A DNA stretch of 6,290 nucleotides, taken from the NCBI GenBank assembly GCA_001801345.1, contig MGXJ01000011.1, positions 1-6,290 on the forward strand, given 5' to 3'. The number at the start of each line of letters is the position of its first letter. Position 1 is the stretch's first letter. This document shows, piece by piece, positions 1-5,484 of this stretch. The notes beneath the pieces were generated by a model. That model made no database searches. It was not told the DNA's origin and saw only the letters and a program-made list of their open reading frames with translations. Origin of the DNA: Gammaproteobacteria bacterium RBG_16_37_9. GTDB taxonomy: Bacteria; Pseudomonadota; Gammaproteobacteria; UBA9339. The translations under genes and the position numbers were made by a program.

Positions 1-109
1 ATTGCTGACGAGTGAAAAGATGGATATTAATATAAAAGGAGCAAAAGGCAAAACGGTTTTTGATATTACAACGTCTGAAATAATAAAAAAACTACTAAAA
101 AATAGGTAG
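1..109 (+). CDS. Ankyrin-repeat protein, C-terminal end only (5' part outside window)
   Basis: The frame starting at base 2 is open from the window edge to a TAG at 107-109 and gives 35 residues. The piece LLTSEKMDINIKG matches the end of an ankyrin repeat; repeat 3 of the ankyrin gene at 3674 has LLLSEKVDPNIRD. The next piece, GKTVFDITTSEIIKKLL, lines up with that gene's C-terminal cap, GKTAFELAKSEEMKRLF. This is therefore the last half-repeat and cap of a second ankyrin gene of the same style, on the same strand. Ankyrin repeats bind other proteins, and in intracellular bacteria they are often delivered into the host cell. The partner is unknown. An A6 run at 97-102 lies just before the stop; removing one A would carry the frame on into the next region, so this stop might itself be recent. 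Identification as ankyrin is fairly sure; the true end is less so. Confidence 0.75.
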   Translation, partial: LLTSEKMDINIKGAKGKTVFDITTSEIIKKLLKNR

Positions 110-422
110 AAACATATCAGGTAATATCAAATTGGATAAAAATACAGTTGCTGTAGGTGATTTCACTACTAGAAGTAGTATTACAAGCATTGCATAGATA
201 TTCCCATATAAAAATCTCAATTAAATCCAAGAATTAGCGCCTTTGTAATGCAACTGCAGTTACTAGAAAAGAAGGGTTTTGGAATTGGCTGCTGCTCTTG
301 ATTTGACTAACTTCTTGAAACACAATCAAAAATACCAATAAATAGTTGCCAAAAAATTGAAGAGTGATTTTAGTGATGTTATTATAGTCAGTGAGAGGGA
401 ATGTGTTAGGGGGTTAGAATAG
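110..422 (+). pseudogene. Decayed coding remnant, helical protein of unknown function
   Basis: No intact gene lies here, but protein-like pieces follow one another in shifting frames. Bases 111-160 read NISGNIKLDKNTVAVGD. Next, 160-211 read SLLEVVLQALHRYSHIK. Then 212-276 read SQLNPRISAFVMQLQLLEKK, and 276-338 read VLELAAALDLTNFLKHNQ. After an in-frame TAA at 339-341 the same frame gives IVAKKLKSDFSDVIIV and stays open to a TAG at 420-422. Each step is a +1 shift, and removing one base from a short run (T 161-163, A 210-214, G 274-276) joins the pieces. The joined product would be leucine-rich and helical. I do not recognise the family. It could be a free-standing dead gene or the former tail of the ankyrin gene ending at 109. 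Chance open stretches in AT-rich DNA remain possible. Confidence 0.42.
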
Positions 423-444
423 GGATAGAATGGATTTTTATAAT
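414..444 (+). promoter_or_regulatory. Candidate promoter for the exported protein gene at 523
   Basis: A perfect TATAAT hexamer sits at 439-444, about 78 bases before the start codon at 523. The best upstream element is TTAGAA at 414-419, with a 19-base spacer, which is a weak -35. A TTGACT at 450-455 lies downstream of the -10 and has no good -10 of its own. A short inverted repeat (TTGTT, loop TGGC, AACAA) at 464-477 falls in the presumed leader. The call rests only on the hexamer, which arises easily in AT-rich DNA. Confidence 0.25.
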
Positions 445-522
445 TGTGGTTGACTTGATAAAATTGTTTGGCAACAAAAAGAATTATTTTTATTAGAAAA
501 ATTTTAAAAAAGAGGTGAAATC

Positions 523-1083
523 ATGAAAAACATATCTCGAATATTTTATTCTGTAATTATTGCAACTGTTGTAATGATTGTTTTTATCTCAGCCAGTTAT
601 GCTGAAACAGTGACTAGTGATGAAGAAACGCTTGATTGTTGTAAAGATAGTCCGTATCACCCGACAACGTTTACAGTAGCTCCAATGGCAGATACTCAGC
701 TAAGTGTTAAAGTAAAAGGCATAAAAGTAACAAATCCAGATGAGAGTATAGAGTGGATTACTATTCTTCATAGTGATCCAGAATATAAAGCATGGTTTCG
801 TGCTTTGGTATTAGATAGGACAATCCCAAAAGAGAAAAAAATGGCTTTAGATGGAATGACAGTAACTGATGTACATATTACCGCTACATGCTCAAGTTCT
901 ACAAAGAGTGTTGATTTGTGGCCATCGGATAGAGGAAGAATTCCGCATACTTGCAAAAAGGGCGACGGTCTTGTGGTTGAGCTTTACGATCCATCATGTG
1001 ATAAAGATCCAGACAAACAGGGAGTCATTATTGTGACGAAAAAGAAAGATACTGCTGATGATGGAGCAGCCACTATATTTTAA
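523..1083 (+). CDS. Small exported cysteine-containing protein of unknown function
   Basis: The start is well supported: AGAGGTGA lies at 511-518, a good distance before ATG. The 186-residue product begins with a classic Sec signal peptide: Lys2 and Arg6, a hydrophobic stretch at about 8-24, and an AxA-like site SYA, so cleavage is expected after residue 27. There is no lipobox cysteine. The mature part has five cysteines (C39, C40, C123, C144, C159), enough for one or two disulfides in the periplasm or outside the cell. It has alternating polar and hydrophobic strands (SVKVKGIKV, GVIIVTK), suggesting a beta-rich fold. The tail from about 175 is acidic and probably flexible. I recognise no family. 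It is followed 53 bases later by the coiled-coil gene, so the two may be co-transcribed. No clear terminator separates them. Export is well supported; the function is not known. Confidence 0.82.
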   Translation: MKNISRIFYSVIIATVVMIVFISASYAETVTSDEETLDCCKDSPYHPTTFTVAPMADTQLSVKVKGIKVTNPDESIEWITILHSDPEYKAWFRALVLDRTIPKEKKMALDGMTVTDVHITATCSSSTKSVDLWPSDRGRIPHTCKKGDGLVVELYDPSCDKDPDKQGVIIVTKKKDTADDGAATIF

Positions 1084-1136
1084 AAAACATTTTAATCAAT
1101 AACATGTTCTGGTTGTCTTTTTAAAGGAGCAGTAAT

Positions 1137-2396
1137 ATGGTGTCAATGGGATTGTTATTCAAATCGAATGGTTTTAGAAAGAAACTAAAAGAGTTGATTT
1201 CTTATCTTAATAAAATTGAGATAAAAACTCCGAAAATCTCTCAAATTGGGGAGACGATGGGTTTAAATCTTGATCAATTTGAAAAGGAACTGTTAGACAT
1301 TTTCAAGGATCCCCAATTAGCAGATAAAGAAAAGCTTAATGCAGTTAAAAGCATATTAAAAAAATTAAAGAGTATTGAGATAACTCTTTATAAAAAAATG
1401 TTGTTAGCATTAGCCTCTGTTATTAAAAACCAACAAGAAAAGGATCTGGCAGATCAGAGAAAAGACTTATGTAAAAAGCTAAAAGAGTTGAGGGAAGGGT
1501 TAGAAAAATCCTTTAAACAATTGATGGAGCAGATTGAGAATACGATTCGTAATTTGAATGAGCAGTTAAAAGGCCTAGACGTCAAAATAACAATATGTAA
1601 TTCTGAAATTGAAAAAATAAACCAAGAGATTGCAGCCACAAAAACTCATATTCAACAAGTTCCGTATAAATTTATCGATAAATTTATAGCTTTTTGTGAA
1701 AGAAATAATATACCGATTACCCAAGAAAAGTCCCAAGAAATTTTCCATGCCTGTATCGAAGAAGTAGCCTCTAGACAGCAAGGCGCAGGTAAAATTGAAA
1801 TTAGAGATTTTGCAGAACATGCTAAAGAGGTAGTGGCTTTGGCTGAAACTAAGTTACTTGATTATGCCAAAGAAATTATTGTAGAAAAAGCAAAGAAAGA
1901 GTTAAAAGAGTTAGAAGAGTCAGAAGGATTAGTAAAAGCCGGAGCAGAACCATCTTCTGCGTTAGAACAAAAGAAAAAAGAGTTAGAAACCGCAGAAGAA
2001 AAAATAGCACTGCTTAAGCAAGAAGTGAAAAAACTTAGAGAAGCTGCCTTTAGTGATCTCGATGCTGATTTAGACAAATTAGAAGAACTTGATCGGCAAA
2101 AAGAAGCCAAACAGCAAGAACTAAAAAGTTTAGTGACAGAGCGTAAGGAAATAAAGGAGCAGTTAAAACAACAAACAGCAGCATTAGAAAAAATGCAAGG
2201 GCTTCATGAGACTGTAAGTTTAAGTAGCGAAGAGGCCAAATTATTATCTGGCAAACAAACTCCTGAAGAAGTAAAAAAAGCACTCCCTAAAAATCAAAAA
2301 CAATCTGACAACACTGCTTCTTCTAAACTATCTGAAGATCACGCTTCTAATGCGCAAGAATCTGAAGACGACGACACTAAGTTAAGAATGCGTTAA
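1137..2396 (+). CDS. Long coiled-coil protein, possible secreted effector
   Basis: AAGGAG at 1124-1129, seven bases before ATG, supports this start; Met4 is an alternative. The 419-residue product is rich in Lys, Glu, Leu and Gln and is almost entirely helical. Heptad-like stretches run at about 100-170, 230-262 and 275-355. Between them, about 174-225, is a less regular segment containing FIDKFIAFCERNNIPIT that could be a small globular insert. From about 375 the chain becomes Ser/Glu/Asp-rich and likely disordered, with an EDDD cluster, and ends in the basic KLRMR. There is no signal peptide or membrane segment, so it is cytoplasmic or exported by a specialised system. An acidic stretch near the end and a basic final tail are seen in some type IV secretion substrates, but that is inference. 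No SMC-type ATPase motifs are present, so it is not an SMC protein. The frame is intact despite many A-runs. Confidence 0.85.
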   Translation: MVSMGLLFKSNGFRKKLKELISYLNKIEIKTPKISQIGETMGLNLDQFEKELLDIFKDPQLADKEKLNAVKSILKKLKSIEITLYKKMLLALASVIKNQQEKDLADQRKDLCKKLKELREGLEKSFKQLMEQIENTIRNLNEQLKGLDVKITICNSEIEKINQEIAATKTHIQQVPYKFIDKFIAFCERNNIPITQEKSQEIFHACIEEVASRQQGAGKIEIRDFAEHAKEVVALAETKLLDYAKEIIVEKAKKELKELEESEGLVKAGAEPSSALEQKKKELETAEEKIALLKQEVKKLREAAFSDLDADLDKLEELDRQKEAKQQELKSLVTERKEIKEQLKQQTAALEKMQGLHETVSLSSEEAKLLSGKQTPEEVKKALPKNQKQSDNTASSKLSEDHASNAQESEDDDTKLRMR

Positions 2397-2528
2397 TTTA
2401 AGAAAACGGTAGAAGTAAAAAGGTGGGCAAAGCATAAAATTTTAATTTTCGGGGAGATTATGCGAAGTTTGTGGTTATATGCCAGATGGTTAGGTTACAA
2501 ACACAACCAAAAGCGGGTTTTTCAGTAA
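2397..2528 (+). other. Open frame continuing past the stop of the coiled-coil gene; possible 22-codon ORF
   Basis: After the TAA at 2394-2396 the same frame stays open for 43 codons to a TAA at 2526-2528. Inside it, ATG at 2460 follows GGGGAG (2451-2456) with a short three-base gap and would give a 22-residue basic, Trp-containing peptide (MRSLWLYARWLGYK...). This may be a tiny gene, the lost tail of a longer coiled-coil protein, or chance. The acidic tail ending in KLRMR already looks like a natural C-terminus, so chance is favoured. Confidence 0.2.
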
Positions 2529-2553
2529 ATTCAGGCGACATCCACTAAAATTA

Positions 2554-2967
2554 ATGAAGAGGTGTAGGAGTACTTTTGGTATTAATGGTAAATCGCTACC
2601 GGCATTGGATTCTAAAAAATATCTGCAAGAATGGATAGATTATAACAGCCGTCAATATGGGGATTTTAGTAATGATTTATGTCCTAAAATTGAAGATAAG
2701 ATCAGAGAGTATTTAGAAAGCCAAGAGGACAAATTCAGCTATAAAAAAGAAACTAGAGAAATCGCGGAATTTATACCTGTTAATCAGGAAACTTTAGACA
2801 TTCCAACTGAAGTTGCAGCAAGACGTGACCTTGTAGTGGAAAATGAGCATCGTCAGGAAAATGTATTGATACGTCTTAAAAAATATAGAAATGATAATCT
2901 AGATAGTGATATAAAATTACTTGAAAAGGAAATAAAAAAAGTGAAAATCTGGGCTGTAAAATCTTAG
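2554..2967 (+). CDS. Hypothetical protein, probably a fragment of a broken gene
   Basis: A 137-codon frame with coding-like composition. The product is charged and mostly helical: a short basic start, KKYLQEWIDYNSRQYGDF at about 22-39, then mixed helix and loop, and a Lys/Glu-rich helix near the end (LLEKEIKKVK). There is no signal peptide and no family I recognise. The start is doubtful. No Shine-Dalgarno sequence precedes ATG 2554, there is no other Met in the product, and the frame is open upstream to a TAG at 2491-2493, giving VTNTTKSGFFSKFRRHPLKL before the Met. An AGAGGTG lies just inside the ORF at 2558-2564, where it cannot serve this start. Removing one A from 2958-2961 would carry the frame on into the next remnant. 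It is best read as the 5' portion of a gene split by mutations, though it may still be translated. Confidence 0.45.
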   Translation: MKRCRSTFGINGKSLPALDSKKYLQEWIDYNSRQYGDFSNDLCPKIEDKIREYLESQEDKFSYKKETREIAEFIPVNQETLDIPTEVAARRDLVVENEHRQENVLIRLKKYRNDNLDSDIKLLEKEIKKVKIWAVKS

Positions 2968-3112
2968 TGTAAACGTCTATAGTCAGGCGGTATGTAAATG
3001 TTTAGTTTAAAAAACTAACCTTACTTTGTTGACAATAGGGCGTGTCATCAATAGAGGTGTTGGATGTGCTAGTGGGCAAATTAGTAGTATTGCAGTAGAG
3101 CTAACCAGAAGA
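2960..3112 (+). pseudogene. Decayed middle segment linking the two hypothetical ORFs
   Basis: In frame 2 this stretch reads NLSVNVYSQAVCKCLV, a TAA at 3008-3010, then KTNLTLLTIGRVINRG followed by VGCASGQISSIAVELTRR and a TAA at 3113-3115. The upstream ORF ends at 2967 in frame 1, and losing one A from 2958-2961 would join it to this frame. Downstream, losing one A from CTAACC (3101-3106) would give ISSIAVELPEDNTTINLL and run straight into the ORF annotated from 3150, which is open upstream to 3105. The residue pattern suggests short beta strands, unlike the helical flanks. A faint resemblance to the NTVAVGD...SITSIA piece at 111-194 is noted, but it is too short to claim homology. Confidence 0.4.
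3002..3018. repeat. Perfect 7-bp AT-rich hairpin
   Basis: TTAGTTT and AAACTAA form a perfect inverted repeat with a three-base AAA loop. Neither side carries a proper T-tract, and the stem has one G-C pair, so a terminator is not supported. It overlaps the stop codon at 3008-3010 within the decayed segment. Confidence 0.35.
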
Positions 3113-3149
3113 TAATACAACAATAAATCTACTATCGGAATCTGATAAT

Positions 3150-3599
3150 ATGCGCAAAAAAAGTCAAAAAAACGAAAAAAAATCATGTGTGTCAATAGAA
3201 GATTTAGATAAAAAGTTCGACAAATTGATGCGATTTAAAGCTCAGTATAAAAAGAAATTGGAGAAATCAGAAACAGCTGATTGTAGACTTGAAAAACTAA
3301 AAAAAATATTAGGGGATTTAGATAAAGAATTAAATGAGTCTATGCTAAAAGAGACGGGAGCTCTTATCGATAATCTAGAGCGTCTCGAAACAGATGATAT
3401 AACTCTAGGTACATGGCAAGAGCAAGAAACTAAAAAAAACCTCGAAGAAGATAAGCAGAGATTTGTGCTTAAACCAAATGCAAGTGCATCTGGACGTAAG
3501 CAATATATCAAAGATATAGTATCTCTATTCAAAGATAATGCACATAAAGACCCTGAAATAGGATTAGTGGGAAATGAAAGAAAACCAATAGGAAACTGA
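3150..3599 (+). CDS. Hypothetical coiled-coil protein, probably the 3' part of a broken gene
   Basis: A 149-codon frame ending in TGA. It starts very basic (RKKSQKNEKK), then a Lys/Glu/Leu-rich stretch at about 17-80 has heptad character (LEKLKKILGDLDKELNES). After a Trp-containing break comes a shorter charged C-terminal region (YIKDIVSLFKDN). There is no signal peptide, membrane segment or known domain. ATG 3150 lacks a convincing ribosome-binding site, and the frame is open upstream to 3105 (PEDNTTINLLSESDN), so the true N-terminus is probably earlier and lost to a frameshift near 3103. After the TGA the same frame stays open for 18 codons (VHKNIEIKRINKFFEKL) to a TAG at 3654-3656, so the end may also be premature. 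It may be the second half of a gene whose first half is the ORF at 2554. Confidence 0.5.
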   Translation: MRKKSQKNEKKSCVSIEDLDKKFDKLMRFKAQYKKKLEKSETADCRLEKLKKILGDLDKELNESMLKETGALIDNLERLETDDITLGTWQEQETKKNLEEDKQRFVLKPNASASGRKQYIKDIVSLFKDNAHKDPEIGLVGNERKPIGN

Positions 3600-3673
3600 G
3601 CGGTGCATAAGAATATTGAAATCAAAAGAATAAATAAATTTTTTGAAAAATTATAGCTGGGGATTACTTAAGT

Positions 3674-5128
3674 ATGAGCAAATTGGGTTCGAAGTTCTCA
3701 AAAAAGCATATATCAGAATCGTCAAAAAAGCATTTTGTTCAAGATAAAAAACCGGTCAAAAACTCGCAGATTAGTAATGTTCTGACTTCTATTACTAAAG
3801 ATATGAAGGTTGGTAATCTCTGGACCCCACTTATGCTAGCTGCTAGATCTGGTAACATTGAAACAGTCAAAGAACTGTTGCAGACAAAAGACTGTGATCT
3901 AAATAGGATGAATAAATACGGAAGAAATGCTCTTATGTTGGCGGTAGAGAATAATCGGATTGAGATTGTCAAAGCCCTTATGGAGCACCCAGATATCGAT
4001 CCAAACATAAAAGATAAATTAGAAGGTCGGACAGCGCTTATGCTTGCTGCTATAAGAAATCTTCCTAAAATTATTGAAGTGCTTTTGTTGAGTGAAAAAG
4101 TAGATCCTAATATAAGGGACGATTTAGAAGAATGCACCGCTCTTATGCTTGCTACTATATTTGACTGTTCTGATGCTATTAAAGTACTCCTAGCAAATCA
4201 GAGAGTTGACACCAGTATAAAAGGCATAAAAGTCGACTCTACACCTTTTATGCTCGCTATTAGACATAAAAAACTTAATATTATTAAAGCATTTTTAACA
4301 AGTAAGCGGATTGATCTTAATGAGAGACATGATCTTGGTATGACCGCACTTATGTGGGCTGTTGTAGATGGAAATGCTAGTGTGGTTGCAGAGCTTCTTG
4401 AAGTTGGAGCTGATCCTAACATGGTTGTAAATTATGTCCGTGATGGTACAAATGCTTTTATGATGGCTGCTTCTAAAGGACAAGTTGAAATTGTTAAAGT
4501 ATTTTTAAAAGACCAGAATATTAATCTTAATGCACAAGACGAAACTGGTGCAACCGCTCTTATTCTAGCTACTGAACAAAATCTTGTTGAGGTTGTCAAG
4601 GTATTGCTGACAAATTCAAATGTTGATCCTAATATTAAAGGTGGTTTGGCCGATAAAACAGCACTCATGTCTGCTGCTGAAGACAACTACGTTGAAATCG
4701 TCAAGGCATTACTGGCAAATCCAAGAGTTGACACTAATATAAAAGATGACTTGCTAGGCCAAACAGCACTTATGTATGCTGCTGCAGATGATAATCTAGA
4801 TTCTCTTAAAGTTTTACTGGCATCTCCTAAAGTTGATCCAAATGCAATATCCGAACTTGGTATAACTGCTCTTATACATGCTGTTAATGAAGATAATAAT
4901 GTTAAAACTATTAAAGTGCTGTTAGCAAACCCTAATGTTGATCCTAATATACAATCTACAGATGGTTCGACAGCTCTCATGATGGCTGTCAGTAATGATG
5001 ATCTTGATATTGTGAAAGTGTTTCTAATGCATCCAAGAATCGATCTTGATATAAAAAATAAAGATGGCAAAACCGCTTTTGAGCTTGCCAAATCAGAAGA
5101 GATGAAGAGGCTTTTTGTGAGGCATTAG
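3674..5128 (+). CDS. Ankyrin-repeat protein, 12 full repeats plus C-terminal cap
   Basis: GGGGA at 3659-3663, ten bases before ATG, fits this start. The first 48 residues are basic and polar (SKFSKKHISESSKKH) with no signal peptide. From about residue 49 the chain is a continuous ankyrin array: each unit opens with G-x-T-A-L-M-x-A, continues with I-V-K-x-L-L, and closes with V-D-P-N-I-K. Units are 33-36 residues, usually 34-35, slightly longer than the common 33. Repeat 6 (LLEVGADPN) is closest to the textbook form. The cap is residues 465-484. No enzymatic or membrane domain is present, so the product is a binding scaffold whose partner cannot be read from sequence. Such proteins are typical host-directed factors in intracellular bacteria (known of the family); delivery here is inference. 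The stop follows a T5 run at 5112-5116, beyond which a protein-like frame continues, so the present form may be truncated. Confidence 0.92.
   Translation: MSKLGSKFSKKHISESSKKHFVQDKKPVKNSQISNVLTSITKDMKVGNLWTPLMLAARSGNIETVKELLQTKDCDLNRMNKYGRNALMLAVENNRIEIVKALMEHPDIDPNIKDKLEGRTALMLAAIRNLPKIIEVLLLSEKVDPNIRDDLEECTALMLATIFDCSDAIKVLLANQRVDTSIKGIKVDSTPFMLAIRHKKLNIIKAFLTSKRIDLNERHDLGMTALMWAVVDGNASVVAELLEVGADPNMVVNYVRDGTNAFMMAASKGQVEIVKVFLKDQNINLNAQDETGATALILATEQNLVEVVKVLLTNSNVDPNIKGGLADKTALMSAAEDNYVEIVKALLANPRVDTNIKDDLLGQTALMYAAADDNLDSLKVLLASPKVDPNAISELGITALIHAVNEDNNVKTIKVLLANPNVDPNIQSTDGSTALMMAVSNDDLDIVKVFLMHPRIDLDIKNKDGKTAFELAKSEEMKRLFVRH
3818..5065 (+). repeat. Array of 12 ankyrin repeat units (about 102-108 bp each)
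   Basis: Codons 49-464 of the ankyrin gene. Unit starts are marked by LWTPLML, GRNALML, GRTALML, ECTALML, DSTPFML, GMTALMW, GTNAFMM, GATALIL, KTALMSA, QTALMYA, GITALIH and GSTALMM. The units are diverged at DNA level, so the array looks old and not recently expanded. Repeats 3, 8, 9 and 11 are the most alike in their second half (VDPNI or VDTNI). Confidence 0.85.
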
Positions 5129-5141
5129 TCAAGAAAATATT

Positions 5142-5158
5142 TGCATATATGATATGCA
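5142..5158. repeat. Perfect 7-bp inverted repeat around an ATG
   Basis: TGCATAT and ATATGCA flank the three bases ATG (5149-5151). It could be a small operator-like palindrome or chance in AT-rich DNA. No promoter is visible next to it. Confidence 0.25.
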
Positions 5159-5360
5159 GTCCAAGCGCTGAAGAGGCTGAATGGATAATGTTTAAGTGTG
5201 AACCAAATGCCAAGCTCAGTCTTGTTACAAAAGACTTAAGGATTGATGGAGAGGCAGAGTTTATAACCGATTGGTTTTTAAATATAGCTGAGCAGAAGAA
5301 ATTGAGAAATTAGATGGTATGATGTATGTTGTAACTAAAACATCGGACCTAGAAGGCTAT

Positions 5361-5390
5361 TTTAGAGATATGATATTTGGCGGCTATAAT
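5361..5390 (+). promoter_or_regulatory. Candidate promoter for the exported nuclease-like gene
   Basis: A perfect TATAAT at 5385-5390 follows TTTAGA (5361-5366, four of six matches to TTGACA) with an 18-base spacer. It lies about 95 bases before the ATG at 5485. The elements overlap the end of the decayed ankyrin tail, so this region may still be useful as a promoter after losing its coding role. Support is by motif only. Confidence 0.3.
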
Positions 5391-5396
5391 AAATAA

Positions 5397-5484
5397 TTTC
5401 GCGCAAACAATCGTGGTTGGGCAGCTAGTCATGGTCGCAGATTACATAGCACTGAGCCAATAAGCAAAAATAAGGGAGGAGGTT
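5397..5484 (+). other. Leader before the exported nuclease-like gene
   Basis: There is no terminator or intact gene here. The frame of the decayed ankyrin tail stays open after TAA 5394-5396 (FRANNRGWAASHGRRLHS...) and stops only at 5500, so it may be a further piece of that remnant or chance. The 3' end carries GGGAGGAGG (5474-5482), an unusually strong and extended ribosome-binding site two bases before ATG, with its central GGAGG at better spacing. This decides the start at 5485. Confidence 0.35.

Larger units (their letters stand above)
5116..5396 (+). pseudogene. Frameshifted former C-terminal domain of the ankyrin protein
   Basis: Adding one base to the T5 run at 5112-5116 makes the ankyrin frame continue past its present stop as RLFCEALVKKIFAYMICS, then SAEEAEWIMFKCEPNAKL, and on to WFLNIAEQ at 5295. 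A second one-base shift in the AG-rich 5293-5300 leads into EIEKLDGMMYVVTKTSDL and FRDMIFGGYNK, ending at TAA 5394-5396. The lost part would be about 92 residues, mixed helix and strand, with no family I recognise. Without the join, the first half can be read as a 54-codon ORF from ATG 5149 to TAG 5311-5313, but it has no ribosome-binding site. Alternatives are a separate small dead gene, or translational slippage at the T-run. Confidence 0.48.

Noticed and set aside
450..478. TTGACT at 450-455 as a -35 element for the gene at 523
   Set aside because: No acceptable -10 lies 15-19 bases downstream; the sequence there is AACAAA.
1137..2396. SMC or RecN-type ATPase
   Set aside because: The coiled coil is present, but there is no Walker A, Walker B or signature motif at either end.
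2458..2490. LCEVCGYMPDG in frame 1, like the CxxCGY start of rubredoxin
   Set aside because: It is followed at once by TAG 2491, has no second CxxC pair, and the frame after the stop shows nothing rubredoxin-like. Probably chance.
3002..3030. Hairpin TTAGTTT/AAACTAA as a Rho-independent terminator
   Set aside because: The stem is almost all A-T and is followed by CCTTACTTTG, not a T-tract.
3029..3057. Perfect TTGACA at 3029-3034 as a promoter for the ORF at 3150
   Set aside because: At 15-17 bases of spacing only AATAGA, ATAGAG or TAGAGG is available as -10. The hexamer also lies inside the decayed coding segment, so it is probably incidental.
111..3112. Homology between NTVAVGD...SITSIA (near 147-194) and GQISSIAVEL (near 3074-3103) as one repeat family
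   Set aside because: The shared pattern is too short and the DNA match is only about nine bases, so common origin cannot be claimed.
3739..5091. Several minus-strand open frames opposite the ankyrin gene
   Set aside because: They are serine- and alanine-rich mirror products of the repeated ankyrin codons, have no ribosome-binding sites, and overlap a well-supported gene.
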